DNA from: Clytia hemisphaerica
Lineage: Eukaryota > Cnidaria > Hydrozoa > Leptothecata > Clytiidae
Length of the DNA stretch: 64,000 nt
Reading direction: 5' to 3'
NCBI GenBank assembly: GCA_902728285.1
Contig: CACVBU010000616.1
Location: 291,681 to 355,680 of the forward strand
The position numbers were made by a program, and so were the translations under genes. Under the pieces are notes generated by a model. The model searched no databases. It was not told the DNA's origin and worked only from the letters and a program-made list of their open reading frames with translations. Positions 1-11,406 of the stretch are shown piece after piece. Each line of letters starts with the position of its first letter. The first letter of the stretch is position 1.

Positions 1-1431
1 GTGAGAATGGAATTGATTTTAGCCAGAAATTGGGATTGGCTCATAATGCAGGTTACACGGCAGACGGAGAGAGTGCAGGTACAAACTTTTTTCTTTTTAT
101 AAGAACTATTAAATAGTCGTTCAGTCTCGTCTGTTCTTATTTTGGAATTTTTTTAAAAGCAGGAACGTTCAGTTTTCTTTACTCTGAGGTTGAGTTTTTA
201 AATAATGGAGTGAGAAATTTCGCTTTTCTTTAAAGTTTCGGAATAATATCGGGCAACGTTCAAGGATTGAGCCATGTCATGTCACAATCATGCCGCTTTC
301 AATTTTTGCCTTCATAATTTGTTGTAAAATCTTTTTTTTGGTAAATTTGTTAGTTGATTTTTTCCTACTCTTCTCCCCTATCAAAAATCGGTTAAATTGG
401 ATAAATGATGGTATTCATAAAAATCATGGTTTCTTAGTGCGCCTGGCATTTTTAAACGTTTATTTCCAGTGAAAATATTCCGCCATTGAAAAGGTTGTCA
501 AATTAAGGATGGTTTCATTTCCGAATGCGATTCGAAATGCAGCTCGAAAGGGATTTTGTTATAGAAAAATAATAACACCGTCACACTGGTTTGTAGAGGT
601 TAAAATACCGGCATAATGACAAAAAATAAGGCTATATACATTCACTGTCTGATTTTAATATACCGTTTCCCCGTCTCTTTTTTCGTCAAATTTACGGTAT
701 TACGGAATTTAGGCCAATCCCGTCACACCATAAAAGTACAACTCCCCCGCCACTTTAGACTGGAGTCGTTTATAATGCGTGTAATACTAATAATACCAAT
801 ACTAATAAAATAATAATACGGGATTTAGTTTGTATAAACGACTGGAAGAATCCGGTGTTCGAGCCTTATAGATTCAGGGGCTAGCTACGCAGAAACTTGC
901 GTAGCGAGAAAACAATTTATCAAGCAACAACAAACTCTCAAAACGAAATCAACTCAAATGAAAAACTTTCAATACACAAATCCACACTTATTTTTTTTCT
1001 CAAGAATTATTTTGAGCAGGAAAAAATTATAATTGCAATATTGACACTTTTCTTTTGTTTGGAGTTAGTGCACAAAGGTTTCTAGACGACTAAAATTGTT
1101 CCGCCCTTTATTACTTTTTGCTTTATTTCTACTATGTATGAATTAGTCGTCTAGCTTGCTAGACTACCGCCACTTCGAAGGGTTTAAATACTCATTCTTT
1201 TCTCTTTCTATTCGATTCACAGAGCAAGCGAAAACAGATTCACCCAACAAAAAGATGACACGTGAGGAGAGACAAATGGCCGAGTTGGTGGAACAAAGCA
1301 TCCAGCGAACAGAGGATAAAATGCAAGGCGTTGAACGAGATGTCAAGAATGAGATTCGGGAAATGGTTCGATCTATTCGTCGTCAAATCCACGAAATGAA
1401 ACGTAAACAAGATAAAGACTATGGGTTGTGA
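1..1431 (+). CDS. 3' end of an unrecognised gene; last two exons visible
   Basis: An open exon runs from the window edge to 78, where a GT donor (GTACAA) follows; it reads in frame as ...FSQKLGLAHNAGYTADGESA. The last exon is 1223-1431, preceded by a pyrimidine-rich acceptor ending TTCACAG, and closes with TGA. Phase agrees if the two are joined directly (G|AG completes a Glu codon), but an exon between them cannot be excluded. The last exon encodes 68 residues that are highly charged and likely form a coiled coil (MTREERQMAELVEQSIQRT onward, ending KQDKDYGL). I do not recognise the family. The last exon appears unchanged at 3618-3826, in contrast to the indel-rich sequence around it, which supports its being coding. 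Confidence 0.55.
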
Positions 1432-2930
1432 GCCATAATATTCTCCTCAATTCATGAAAATTATGACGTAATGTTTTCTACGAAAATACCCCGATTTTTG
1501 CCAGTATAGCATTAACAGTGCATCATAATAGCATAATGGGGTGTGCTAAATTTAAAAGCGCACCGCGCTGATCGAAAATAATTTTATTTTGACGAATACA
1601 GGGTGTCCCTAATAAAAGATCGAGTTTTACATGCGATGAGTAGAAAGTTTAATGTGTATCAAAAAATTGTTTTTAAGCTCTCCCTCTTTTCTTTGTCATT
1701 ACGTACATAGTGATGGAAAGTTCTTATATTTTAGCGAGACACACACAAACTTTTGACTCAATCGCAGTCAAACTCGATACTTGATTAGGACACCTGTTTC
1801 TTTCGATGTGTTGACGAGTCCAATCCCTCAACTGCGGAATCCGTTTGCACGGGAATGCTCGTTTGACAAAAGGTATATAACAGCTTGCACGTATCTTTAA
1901 TTGAGCCGCGTTGAATTGTGGGATTGCAACTCGTACAAATGTCAAAAAAAGTGAAAAGTAATAATTATGACGTATGCATTGCGGAGCGCTATTGCATGAC
2001 CAAAAAGTTTGCTTATAAATCAATCTATTGTACACGACATGTACACGAGAATCAAAAAAGAAAAGAAAAAACGCCTCTAGACCTCGGAGTGTGGCTTTTG
2101 TAAAACTCTGTTACGGTGATCTCTCTCTATCGTGAGGGAAACTATTTCTGACTAATTTTAACCATCAAGTGTATGCGAGCCAGTACTGTGAATGTTTTCT
2201 CTGTTTTTAAACTGGTAGTAGAAAATTCCATTATACGTTGGTCGCTTGGCTTTCTACTGTGAATGAAAAAGCATTTGGAAAATATTACAATCTAAAAATG
2301 TTCCCTTCTATTTCTTTGTCATCTTTTGTTTCTGGTATACTTTTTCGAACTGTTCAAAAACAAATATAGTTTTTGATTCGCTTTTAAACATAACAAATAT
2401 TAATTAAGAATAACATTTTCCTTGTGCTTGATGCTTTCTTAGAAAAATATTTCATGAAAAATTTCTACAATTTCTACATTATTTTCTGTGCTATTTTCTT
2501 TTTCCCCTTTATATAAAATCTGTATTTATCCGCACCATTGTAAATTAGTTTTGAAAAAGATATGTTTATGTGATTAAAATTTCAGGTTTTTGCACAGAGC
2601 TTTCTTAACATAATATTTATTGCTTTGTATGTAACAGTTTCCATAATTTTCTTAATTTATTTCGCATTGTAATATTATTTAAAACGTAACCGTCAGTCGT
2701 GTAAAATTAATAAAGGTTAAATAAATTTTCACCGTGTGAATTTTGTCGAAAATGTTTTCACGATATAAATTATGGGGTCAATTTTTCACCGTCATTTTTT
2801 CTCCTAAAACATTTTTTACCGTGTAAATTTTGGTGTCTTTTTTTTTCAGCGTTCATTTTCCTCCATAAAACTTTAGGGTCATTGTTCATCATGGGGTCAA
2901 ACATTTTTTCAAAAAAGTTTATCATTTCGT
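477..2930. repeat. First copy of a long near-identical duplication (probable haplotype A contig end)
   Basis: The sequence from ATTCCGCCATTGAAAAGG at 477 up to GTTTATCATTTCGT at 2930 recurs at 2941-6210. The copy stops exactly at the N gap, and the second copy begins exactly after it. It lacks three insertions present in the second copy. Small indels are scattered outside the terminal exon. It contains the terminal exon at 1223-1431 and a TA-type element at 1599-1796. Confidence 0.85.
1599..1796. mobile_element. CAGGGTGTCCC-type MITE, copy in first duplicate
   Basis: Begins CAGGGTGTCCCTAATAAAAG after a TA and ends in the inverse, TTGATTAGGACACCTG. The interior matches 4239-4489 but is shorter (198 versus 251 bp). 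The right end is slightly eroded and the right TA is not intact. In the second duplicate this site is empty, and the element sits at a different TA. Confidence 0.7.
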
Positions 2931-2940
2931 NNNNNNNNNN
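2931..2940. other. Scaffold gap (10 N)
   Basis: Ten N bases separate the two duplicate copies. Since 477-2930 and 2941-6210 are the same region, the true gap size is probably negative, that is, overlapping contigs. Confidence 0.99.
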
Positions 2941-3063
2941 ATTCCGCCATTGAAAAGGTGTCAAGTAGGACGGTTTCATTCCGAATCGATTCGAAATGCA
3001 GCGCGAAAGGGATTTTGTTATAGAAAAAAAACAACGTCACACTGTTTGTAGAGGTTAAAAATA

Positions 3064-3411
3064 CACGTTTTTTTTTTTTATTAGAAACCTAAAATTGGCT
3101 GAGCTGGATGTGCTTATTTTTTTAGCAATTTTCAGCCGAAATGTTCTTAATGCGTTTCTTAATTTTTCAGATACTCTAAATCAACAATAGATACAAAAAA
3201 GAGCACTTAAATTTGCAAAATTTGGACAATATTTGACTCTTGATCCACCCCTAAATTCGGTTAAAACTGCTTAAAAAGAGGAAAAAATTGTAGTTTCTTG
3301 TCATTTTTTTCCAAACTGAGGCTGGGCATGTTCTTAAGATGTTCTTAATTTTTCGACGAATTTCAGCCTATATGTTCTTATAAACTAGGTTCTAATAAAA
3401 AAAAAAACGTG
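3064..3411. mobile_element. CACG-type MITE, TA duplication, empty site in other copy
   Basis: Starts CACGTTTTTTTT plus TTAGAA and ends TTCTAATAAAA...AAACGTG, flanked on both sides by TA (3062-3063, 3412-3413). The first duplicate reads straight through this point near 607 with a single TA. Related copies lie at 11407, 14020, 14311, 21257 and 38207. A TA duplication suggests mobilisation by a Tc1/mariner-like transposase; none is encoded here. Confidence 0.8.
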
Positions 3412-3617
3412 TACTGGCATAATGACAAAAAATAAGGCTAAATACATTCACCGTCTGATTTTGATATACCGTTTTCTCGTCTCTTTTTTCGTCAAATTTA
3501 CGGTATTACGGGATTTAGGCCAATCCCGTCGCACCATAAAAGTACAACCTCCCCCCCCCCCCCCCTTCGAAGGGTTTTTTAAATACTCATTCTTTTCTCT
3601 TTCTATTTGATTCACAG

Positions 3618-3826
3618 AGCAAGCGAAAACAGATTCACCCAACAAAAAGATGACACGTGAGGAGAGACAAATGGCCGAGTTGGTGGAACAAAGCATCCAG
3701 CGAACAGAGGATAAAATGCAAGGCGTTGAACGAGATGTCAAGAATGAGATTCGGGAAATGGTTCGATCTATTCGTCGTCAAATCCACGAAATGAAACGTA
3801 AACAAGATAAAGACTATGGGTTGTGA
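3618..3826 (+). pseudogene. Second copy of the terminal exon of the gene at 1-1431
   Basis: As far as I can align by eye, the coding bases are identical to 1223-1431, including the acceptor CAG, the TGA stop and the first bases after it. If the duplication is an assembly artefact this is the other allele. If real, it is an isolated last exon with no upstream exons and could not be expressed as an independent gene. A poly-C tract (3548-3565) just upstream differs from the first copy. Confidence 0.7.
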
Positions 3827-4238
3827 GCCATAATATTCTCCTCAATTCATGAAAATAATGACGTAATGTTTTTTACGAAAATACCCCGGTTTTTGCCAGT
3901 AGTAGCATTAAACATTGCATCATAAATATCATGAATGGGGTGAGTCTAAATTTAAATAGCGCACCGCGCTGAATCTAAAAATAGATTTTATTTTTGACAT
4001 AATCATTACCTTCGATGTGTTTGTACGAGTTCCAATCCCATCAACCTTTGCGCTAATCTCTTTTGCACGTTAATTGCATCGTTTGACAAAAGATATATAA
4101 CAGCTTGCACGTATCTTTAATTGAGCCGCGTTGAATTGTGGGATTGCAACTCGAACAAATGTCAAAAAAAAGTGAAAAGTAATAATTATGACGTATGCAT
4201 TGCGGAGCGCTATTGCATGACCAAAAAGTATGCTTATA

Positions 4239-4489
4239 CAGGGTGTCCCTAATTAAAGTATCGAGTCGAAACACAACTATGAGTAGAAAGTTTTATGTGC
4301 GTGTTCACAAAATTGTATTTTAAGCTCTCCCTCTTTTTTCTTTGTCATTACGATTAATTTATACGTTGTAACTACCTTTTGTAATAAGCCTGTGTGATGG
4401 AGAACGTTCTTATATTTTAGCGATAACACACACAAACTTTTCTACTCAATCGCATGTTCAAACTCGATACTTTAATTAGGGACACCCTG
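4239..4489. mobile_element. CAGGGTGTCCC-type MITE, copy in second duplicate
   Basis: Begins CAGGGTGTCCCTAATTAAAG and ends CTTTAATTAGGGACACCCTG, flanked by TA (4237-4238 and 4490-4491). Terminal inverted repeats exceed 25 bp. The first duplicate has the same flanks uninterrupted near 2013. Confidence 0.8.
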
Positions 4490-5040
4490 TAAACGAGAAT
4501 TAAAAAGAAATGAAAAAACGCCTCTAGACCTCGGAGTGTGGCTTTTGTAAAACTCTGTTACGGCATGGAGGTTACGGTGATCTCTCTCTATCGTGAGGGA
4601 AATTATTTTCTCCATTTTTTGACTAGTTTTAACCATCGAGCGTATGCGAGCCAGTATGTCATTGTGAATGTTTTCTCTGTTTTTAAACTGGTAGTAGAAA
4701 ATTCCATTATACGTTGGTCGCTTGGCTTTCTACTGTGAATGAAAAAGCATTTGGAAAACTTTACAATCTAAAAATGTTCCCTTCTATTTCTTTGTCATCT
4801 TTTGTTTCCGGTATACTTTTTCGAACTCTTCAAAAACAAATATACTTTTTGATTCGCTTTTAAACATTACAAATATTAATTAAGAATAACATTTTCCTTT
4901 GATGCTTTCTTGGAAAAATATTTCATGAAAAATTTCTACAATTTCTACATTATTTTCTGTGCTATTTTCCTTTTCCCCTTTATATAAAATCTGTATTTAT
5001 CCGCACCATTGTAAATTAGTTTTGAAAAAGATATGTTTAT

Positions 5041-5633
5041 CAGTCAAGGACACCTTCAAATTAGCCTATCATAGGCTGATTAGCCTATCATAGGCTATTT
5101 AGACTATTTTATATAGGCTATTTAGCCGAAAATCGATAAAAACCTCGATTTCTGACGAAATATAAATAGTCGCGTCTATTTTTCACCATTACTTCATTGC
5201 CCAAAGCCAAAAGAATCTTTTTCACTTAAACTGATATAACATTCAATTTTGGAAACAGAAATATGAATAAATTTACTATCCATCGGCTAACTAACCGATT
5301 ATAGGCTAATTTTCTGATAATGAAGTGCCGTGTACAAAAACACATGTTTGTTAAAAAAAAATTTTTTTTCAAAAAGCCCGATTTTCTTACCCTGCAGTAC
5401 CAAAAAGTGGAATATTTCCTAAACCAAAATTGACCCAAAGTCAAAATTTGTCATGAACATTTCTCTGACAATGAGAAACCATGTATTCCTTAGAGAAGAC
5501 GCGACTATTTATATTTCGTCAGAAATCGAGGTTTTTATCGATTTTCGGCTAAATAGCCTATATAAAATAGTCTAAATAGCCTATGATAGGCTAATCAGCC
5601 TATGATAGGCTAATTTGAAGTTGTCCTTGACTG
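5041..5633. mobile_element. 593-bp inverted-repeat element, 5-bp TTTAT duplication, empty site in other copy
   Basis: The outer about 135 bp at each end are inverted copies: left CAGTCAAGGACACCTTCAAA, right ending AAGTTGTCCTTGACTG. TTTAT flanks both ends (5036-5040, 5634-5638). The first duplicate has one TTTAT at this point (about 2565). The ends contain a repeated sub-motif TAGCCTATCATAGGCT, itself palindromic. No transposase is present. Superfamily not assigned. Confidence 0.85.
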
Positions 5634-5699
5634 TTTATGTGATTAAAATTTCAGGTTTTTGCACAGAGCTTTCTTAACATAATATTTATTGCTTTGTAT

Positions 5700-5904
5700 G
5701 TAGACGATCCTATCGTCTACACAAGATTTCTAAAAAACGGAATAGTTTGGGCGGGAGAGACGTGATAAATTCGGGTGGAGTAAGCAGTGGCGGAAATGTT
5801 TACAGTTCCAAAACTCTACCGCCACTTTTTTCCCGTAAACCGCCCTGACGCCCAAACTCTTTCCCGTGTTTACTGACCTTTAAACGTACGATAGCATCGT
5901 CTAC
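5700..5904. mobile_element. 205-bp element with GTAGACGAT ends, 7-bp duplication, empty site in other copy
   Basis: Ends GTAGACGATCCTATC and GATAGCATCGTCTAC form inverted repeats. TTTGTAT occurs at 5693-5699 and again at 5905-5911, and only once in the first duplicate (about 2630). The interior contains GTGGCGG/CCGCCAC pairs that could fold. Non-coding. Confidence 0.8.
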
Positions 5905-6641
5905 TTTGTATGTAACAGTTTCCATAATTTTCTTAATTTATTTCGCATTGTAATATTATTTTAAACGTAACCGACGGTCGTGTAAAATTAATAAAGGTTA
6001 AATAAATTTTCACCGTGTGAATTTTGTCGAAAATTTTTTCACTATATAAATTATGGGGTCAATTTTTCACTTTCATTTTTTCTCCTAAAACATTTTTTAC
6101 CGTGTAAATTTTGGTGTCTTTTTTTTTCAGCGTTCATTTTCCTCCATAAAACTTTAGGGTCATTGTTCATCATGGGGTCAAACATTTTTTCAAAAAAGTT
6201 TATCATTTCGTATTTATCCCACCAATATATATCCAATTTGCAAACAAAACTTCAATGTTCGTGAGAGTTTTTTAAATCATAATTTCTAGGATTTTTTCAA
6301 TAAAGATGTTAGGCTCATGGATCTATATATCTGACCAACGTCGAGATATTGTCAGTGAACTAAATATTACCGACTTTATATAATTAAAACTTTATCTGGA
6401 AGTCTGTTTGATTCAACAACATACACATATTTTTATGTAAAAAGAAAAATTTCTTTTAGTCTGATTCGGTCAGCTGTGGTGTGTTTGAGAGACTCGAGGT
6501 CCTGGAGGCACCGGAGACACTCGCCTTTCATCAACTCCACTGCTGACGCAGAAATCACAAATTTCATTTGTAATATTTAAATTAAAGTTTTCAACTTAGT
6601 GTTTTTTGTTTTTTTTAATTACTATATTTTATTAGACAGAG

Positions 6642-7436
6642 ATGACTCCTCAAAATCGCACTAAATTTCATTCGAAAATGCTCTTAAACACTGAGATGAC
6701 TTGTCAAAATCACACTAAATTTCAGTGAACTCTTCAATGAGATGACGTCGAAAATGCTCTTACACACTGAGATGACTCATCAAAATCAACTAAATTTCAT
6801 CGAAATACTCTAAACAAGATGACTCCTCAAAACCCACTAAATTTATGAAATTCTCTTAAACATGATAGACTCCTCAAATCACACTAAATTTCAGTCGAAA
6901 ATGCTCTTAAACCTGAATGACTCCCAAATCACACGAAATTCAGTCGAAAATCTCTTAAACACAGAGATGATCCAAAATCCCACTAAATTCAGTGAAAAAT
7001 TCTCTTAAACAATGGTGACTCTCAAATCAACTAAATTTCAGTCGAAAATGCTCTTAAACACTTAATGACTCTCAAAATCACACTAAAGTTCAGTCGAAAT
7101 GCTCTTAACAACAGAGATGAAGCCGCAAATCCCTAAATTTCAGTGAAAAATTCTCTTAAACAATGAGATGACTCCTCAAAACCGCACTAAATTTTATTCG
7201 AAAATTCTCTTAAACACTGAGATGACTCCTCAAAATCACACTAAATTTCAGTCGAAAATGCTCTTAAACACTGAGATGACTCCTCAAAATCACACTAAAT
7301 TTCAGTCGAAAATGCTCTTAAACACAGAGATGACTCCTCAAAATCGCACTAAATTTCAGTCGAAAATGCTCTTAAACACTGAGATGACTTCTCAAAATCA
7401 CACTAAATATCAGTGAGAAATGCTCTTAGAAATGAG
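6642..7436. repeat. Tandem array, about 15 units of 54 bp
   Basis: The unit begins GAGATGACTCCTCAAAATCR and runs through TTTCAGTCGAAAATGCTC to TTAAACACT. The last five units (7168-7416) are nearly perfect. Since 54 is a multiple of three they stay open as an 18-residue repeat beginning MTPQNHTKFQSK. The first ten units (6642-7165) have many one- to four-base deletions that destroy the frame. I regard it as a satellite rather than a gene. The sharp quality change could be decay or uncorrected long-read errors. Confidence 0.85.
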
Positions 7437-8194
7437 ATTACCCCCGGAATCGCACTGAAATTTAGTGGAAGATTCACTCCTTAAGTAGCACTGGATTTTA
7501 GTGAAAATGTTCTTAAAAACTGTGCCCACAAGTAAAGCCGATGTGGTAAAAGTTTGCTTTCTTCTTCATTTTTCAATAGTTTTTGATTTCTTTTTCTTTT
7601 TGATAGTATTCCACAACTATATTTTTTGAACAAGCACAAAACGACTATCTACGGTCATTATATTTGGCATAACAGGAATTTCGTAGACTGTCAAATTTTA
7701 AAAACCCGCAAGTAGTTTGTAAGTGCCTTAACTTTGAGTTGGAAAGTGAGTTTTAACATAGACTTAAGACCTAGGAGGAGCTTTAGGATCTGAGGTGGAC
7801 CATTGACGAAGACGAGAATATAGCCTGGAAGCCAAATCAAAATATCCGATTAGATAAAGTAGAGAGCCCTCCGCTGCAAATTATATTGCGACAGACTTAA
7901 AAGGAAATTAACACCGTATTTTTGAAAACAACGTATGTATATTTATTTCAAATTGTTTGTTTTTCAAACTCGATTACTTCTTTAACCGAAATTACTTATT
8001 TGTAAAAGCCTGATACATTCAATCGTGAAGTAACTTCACATCAAGTGTATTGTTTCACATGATTATCTTTCCAACCAAAATGTTTCAGCAAATCCAAATC
8101 CATAAGTTAAGATACACAGATTTACAACGTATGAAGATTTACAATAGAAAATGTGTTTGTTGTATGATGAAGGAATTCATTCCCAATCCTCTTT

Positions 8195-10600
8195 CTAAAT
8201 AGCACCAGCACGTTCATAAGGTTCATTGCTACTTCTCCATTCGCGGTAATAGAAATACGCGTGTAATGCTAACGTGATGACGGTCAAAAATCCAAATGCC
8301 TATAATGAAAAGAAAATATTGATTGGAACTTCATTTTTAGTGGTATGCCAATAATTTTAGCGATACTGAAAACTGCAGGTAAATCCATGAAGGTAACTGT
8401 AAATGTAAAGCCGCATAGGTCTTCTACCCAAGCGGAGTTTGACATTAAAACGTTTAGATTAGTGTACTATAATCTAAAGTTTTTAATCTCAAACTCCGCT
8501 TGTGTCTGATATTTTTCAATGACAGTGACGTTTTTTAAGAGAAGAGTTTAATTTCCCCTTTTTAAGAGGAAGTTAAAAGTAAACTACCAGCCATTTACCC
8601 CTAAAACACAAAATGGTATTCCGGAATAAAATAAATTCTCAAAGAAGGCTGATATCACTGGTATTGATGAACATTCAATTTTTCCTTGTAGAAATTTCTT
8701 AGAAGAACAAAACTTAAGTATAACAGAAAACAACGAAAATCTATGAGGTGAAACCTCACCGTTGCAGCTTTGAGTCGTTCGCATTGGTAGGCATCACATG
8801 GATCTTTATTCGACTGACCAGCCAGCACACAGGATGCGATGAATAATAAGAACGCCCACAATACACTGTTGATAAAAAACTGAAATGAAAAACGATTCAA
8901 ACTCATTCATATATCTTTGGTTACAATAATAGGAGCTTCATTTGACTATTTAAGCCCGTAAAACAGCAATCTTCAATAACCAGTAAGCTCTGTATTTGAG
9001 CCTCCTAAGGAGTTCAATGCACAAATCATTTCCAAAAAGGTTTTGTAGATCGACCCCTTCTCCTTTTGGTACCCCATATCTTGTATTCCGCACCCCTGTG
9101 TTAGACCCGTTGGGATCCTAGCCCCACTGGAAAATCTGGCAAAAACTTGGTCCCCGGTAGGAAAATACCCTGGAATTTTAGCCCCACTGTGAAATTGACT
9201 TATATTTCATCCCCACTCGAAATTAAATGTTTAAAAATTGCACTCCATCATCACTGGATTTTCTAGCCTTTGAACAATAGAATTTCTATCCCCGTTGGGA
9301 TTTCAGTAGGAATTTCTATCCCACTGAGGAAAAAAGTGGGTGTTATTCCCCTTTCTAAGTCTAAGAGAAGGTTTCATCTTCTCTTGAGACTCAAACAATG
9401 CATAACAGAATCAAAGCTCTTTGAGAAAACAGGACGTACAATTTTTCAAAAAAGTGGACAAACTGGAACGTTTATAAACTGTTATTTTTGCTTTGGTTGG
9501 TCGTCAACATGTAATAAAAGCAATTTTGTTCCTTTTTCTGAAGAACACGTCACCTCTATTACTTCAAATGACAATTTGTAAAGTATCTTATAAAAACAAA
9601 ACAACAAACAAAATTACTACCAACCCATCTAGCGTAATTGATATTTTGATATTGTTCATTGCATCCTAACAAAAGAATAACGAAGAAGACGAAGTAGAAC
9701 AACCAGGGAAGAACTGTACAAAACAAAAAGAAACCAGTTTGATTAAATAATTGATCGGCTACTATATCGGAAACATTGCCACGCCATGCTGCTAATATAC
9801 ACCAACAAATCATCACCATTAACTGAAAAACGAAAAAAAAAAAAATATTTTCATTTCCAGTAACAATGGAATAAGTCTTACTATTCATGATAGCACCATT
9901 GCAATGTCTTCAACGGACCCAACAGCTGATTGGTTAAAAGTGATGTATTGACTGATTTTACGTCACTTACAACCAATCAGCTGTTGGGTCCGTGATGTAA
10001 TGTCAGAAGACATTGCAATGGTGCATATCATGAATACTTTTGTTTTGTGTTCGTTGAATAGATATTCGTGAGTGGAATATTATCACAGTTACTATCTAGA
10101 ATATTTTAATATAGATCATTCATTGGAATGAAATAAAGATCTTTCCTCATATGAAACCGTTTATATATGTTTTATTCAAATTCCCTAGGCTGAAAAGTAT
10201 GTTAATATGAAAATGGCTGCCGGAGTAGGCATGCAAATGACATCATTTGTATGGGATCTTTTCGAGAATTTGTATCGTTTATGCATATATTTGCAAAAAG
10301 TGTAGGTAGTAGCATAGCCAAAAGGGGCGCAAAATTTGTGTGGGAGAGCAGATCTTTATGACAACTCTGCGCCCCTTCTGTCTGCGCTACTGTGTACAGA
10401 ACATAAAATAGAGACTAAACAGCTAAAATTCACGGTCAATCTTCCAAAAATTTTCCCTAAAAGTCTCCAAAACACATAGATTTAGAAAAAGGTAGCATAC
10501 TTACAAAATTGACAAGTAATAAAACACCAGAAGGATTTCTGAGGAATTTTAAGGATGGTCCACCACCAGTGTTTTGTGGAATCATCTCATTCTCCACCAT
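8195..10600 (-). CDS. MARVEL-domain four-helix membrane protein (CMTM/MAL/plasmolipin-like)
   Basis: Four exons join in phase to a 172-residue protein: 10505-10600, 9625-9822, 8760-8879 and 8195-8299 (TAG). All introns are GT-AG; the second donor, GTTGGT, is weaker. Four hydrophobic segments are visible: about 25-45 (SGVLLLVNFLMVMICWCILA), 60-84 (FFLFCTVLPWLFYFVFFVIL), 99-119 (FFINSVLWAFLLFIASCVLA) and 139-154, with short cytosolic-type tails. The leading FLRNPSGVLLLVNF resembles the start of MARVEL domains in CMTM, MAL and plasmolipin, which act in membrane apposition and vesicle trafficking; length also fits. The pair of cysteines around GQSNKDPCDAYQCE lies in the second extramembrane loop. 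Which subfamily it belongs to is not decidable by eye. Introns hold elements at 8430, 9090, 9460, 9883 and 10309. Confidence 0.8.
8430..8501. repeat. 72-bp palindrome in last intron of the MARVEL gene
   Basis: AAGCGGAGTTTGACATTAAA is answered by TTAATCTCAAACTCCGCTT, with further pairing inward around TTTAGATTA/TAATCTAAA. This hairpin-forming sequence may be a very short MITE. Confidence 0.7.
9090..9343. mobile_element. ACACCCCTG-family MITE, 6-bp duplication TATTCC
   Basis: The left end GCACCCCTGTGTTAGACCCG and right end GTGGGTGT are flanked by TATTCC (9084-9089 and 9344-9349). The interior carries repeated CCCCACTGGAAAAT-like phrases. Same family as 11679, 15724, 37868, 57778 and 63343. Confidence 0.75.
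9460..9597. mobile_element. Inverted-repeat element related to 58797 and 62887
   Basis: Shares the core TTTGGTTGGTCGTCAAC...ATTACTTCAAATGAC with 58797-58952 (+) and 62887-63041 (inverted). The 3' end lies just upstream of the donor of MARVEL exon 2 on the other strand. Ends are less clean here than in the other copies. Confidence 0.6.
9883..10035. mobile_element. 153-bp inverted-repeat element in first MARVEL intron
   Basis: ATTCATGATAGCACCATTGC on the left mirrors GCAATGGTGCATATCATGAA on the right. A second inner pair, ACCCAACAGCTGATTGGTT and AACCAATCAGCTGTTGGGT, completes almost full self-complementarity. Non-coding. Confidence 0.75.
10309..10390. mobile_element. 82-bp inverted-repeat element
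   Basis: GTAGCATAGCCAAAAGGGGC at the left pairs with GCCCCTTCTGTCTGCGCTAC at the right (23 bp with a few mismatches). Confidence 0.6.
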
Positions 10601-11406
10601 TTTGAATTTCTAAATATCTATTTTCTAAAAAGTAATACAATAGACTTTTTCATAAATTACGTTACGAACATCACTTGCCTCGTTTTGAAATTATTGCCAT
10701 GGTGATGAACACCCAGTGGATTTTATTAGAACTATTTTCTTTTAATGAAATAATCATTTAATGTCTCAAGAGACATAACCCCCATTGTAATTATTTGAAT
10801 ACAAGGTACAACAAGATACATCCAAAGACATCCCCTTGTCTATTTAACGTAATAATGATATTACCCGGGGGCACTGACTTTGACGGCCGACGAGAATGTG
10901 TTGCTGGAGTTTAAGGTGGACCCGGTCAGATATGAATGTTTGGTAAATTTAGGCCCCTGTCGGAACAAAAAATTGAAAAAAGCCCATTTTCACCCTAAAA
11001 AATGGCAAAAATTACGACAACAGATTGAAAAATCTTCTAATCCTTCCGTCTTAAGAATTCATATGATTTTCATGAAATTCGCAACTATTCCTACTCATTT
11101 TGACTCATTTCTCGTACATCGGAATCATATTAGGAATCATAATCACATAATCATCAAGCAACAATAAAAAACCCTCAAAACTTTTCATCAGTTAACGAAT
11201 ACTTTGATTTTCTTTCCATCAACAAATTTTACTAGATATTCTTGATAACGCTTTCAAAACAAAGTCTAGTCCACAAAAACAACGGTTTGTCATTGTCGTG
11301 TCAAATTACAACAGAAGGGAAATCAATGACCTTATCTCTTGACTTGTGATACGCTTGTGCAAATAATCGTAAAAAGTGCAAATTTAGCAAGATTCAGGAC
11401 TGAAGG

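Larger units (their letters stand above)
2941..6210. repeat. Second copy of the duplication (probable haplotype B contig start)
   Basis: Matches 477-2930 from its first base after the gap through ATCATTTCGT at 6210, where the first copy is cut by the gap; sequence beyond 6210 is unique. It is about 0.8 kb longer than the first copy because of insertions at 3064-3411, 5041-5633 and 5700-5904, and because a CAGGGTGTCCC element lies at another position. Confidence 0.85.

Noticed and set aside
7168-7416. 82-residue ORF of 18-residue repeats
   Set aside because: It is a consequence of a 54-bp tandem array; neighbouring units are out of frame and no splice or start context supports a gene.
6642-7436. 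CRISPR-like array
   Set aside because: Units are contiguous with no unique spacers, and the genome is eukaryotic.
10880-11167. 95-residue plus-strand ORF (MTADENVLLEFKVD...)
   Set aside because: No recognised domain, no splice context, and the C-terminal part is low-complexity His/Asn; probably chance or repeat-derived.
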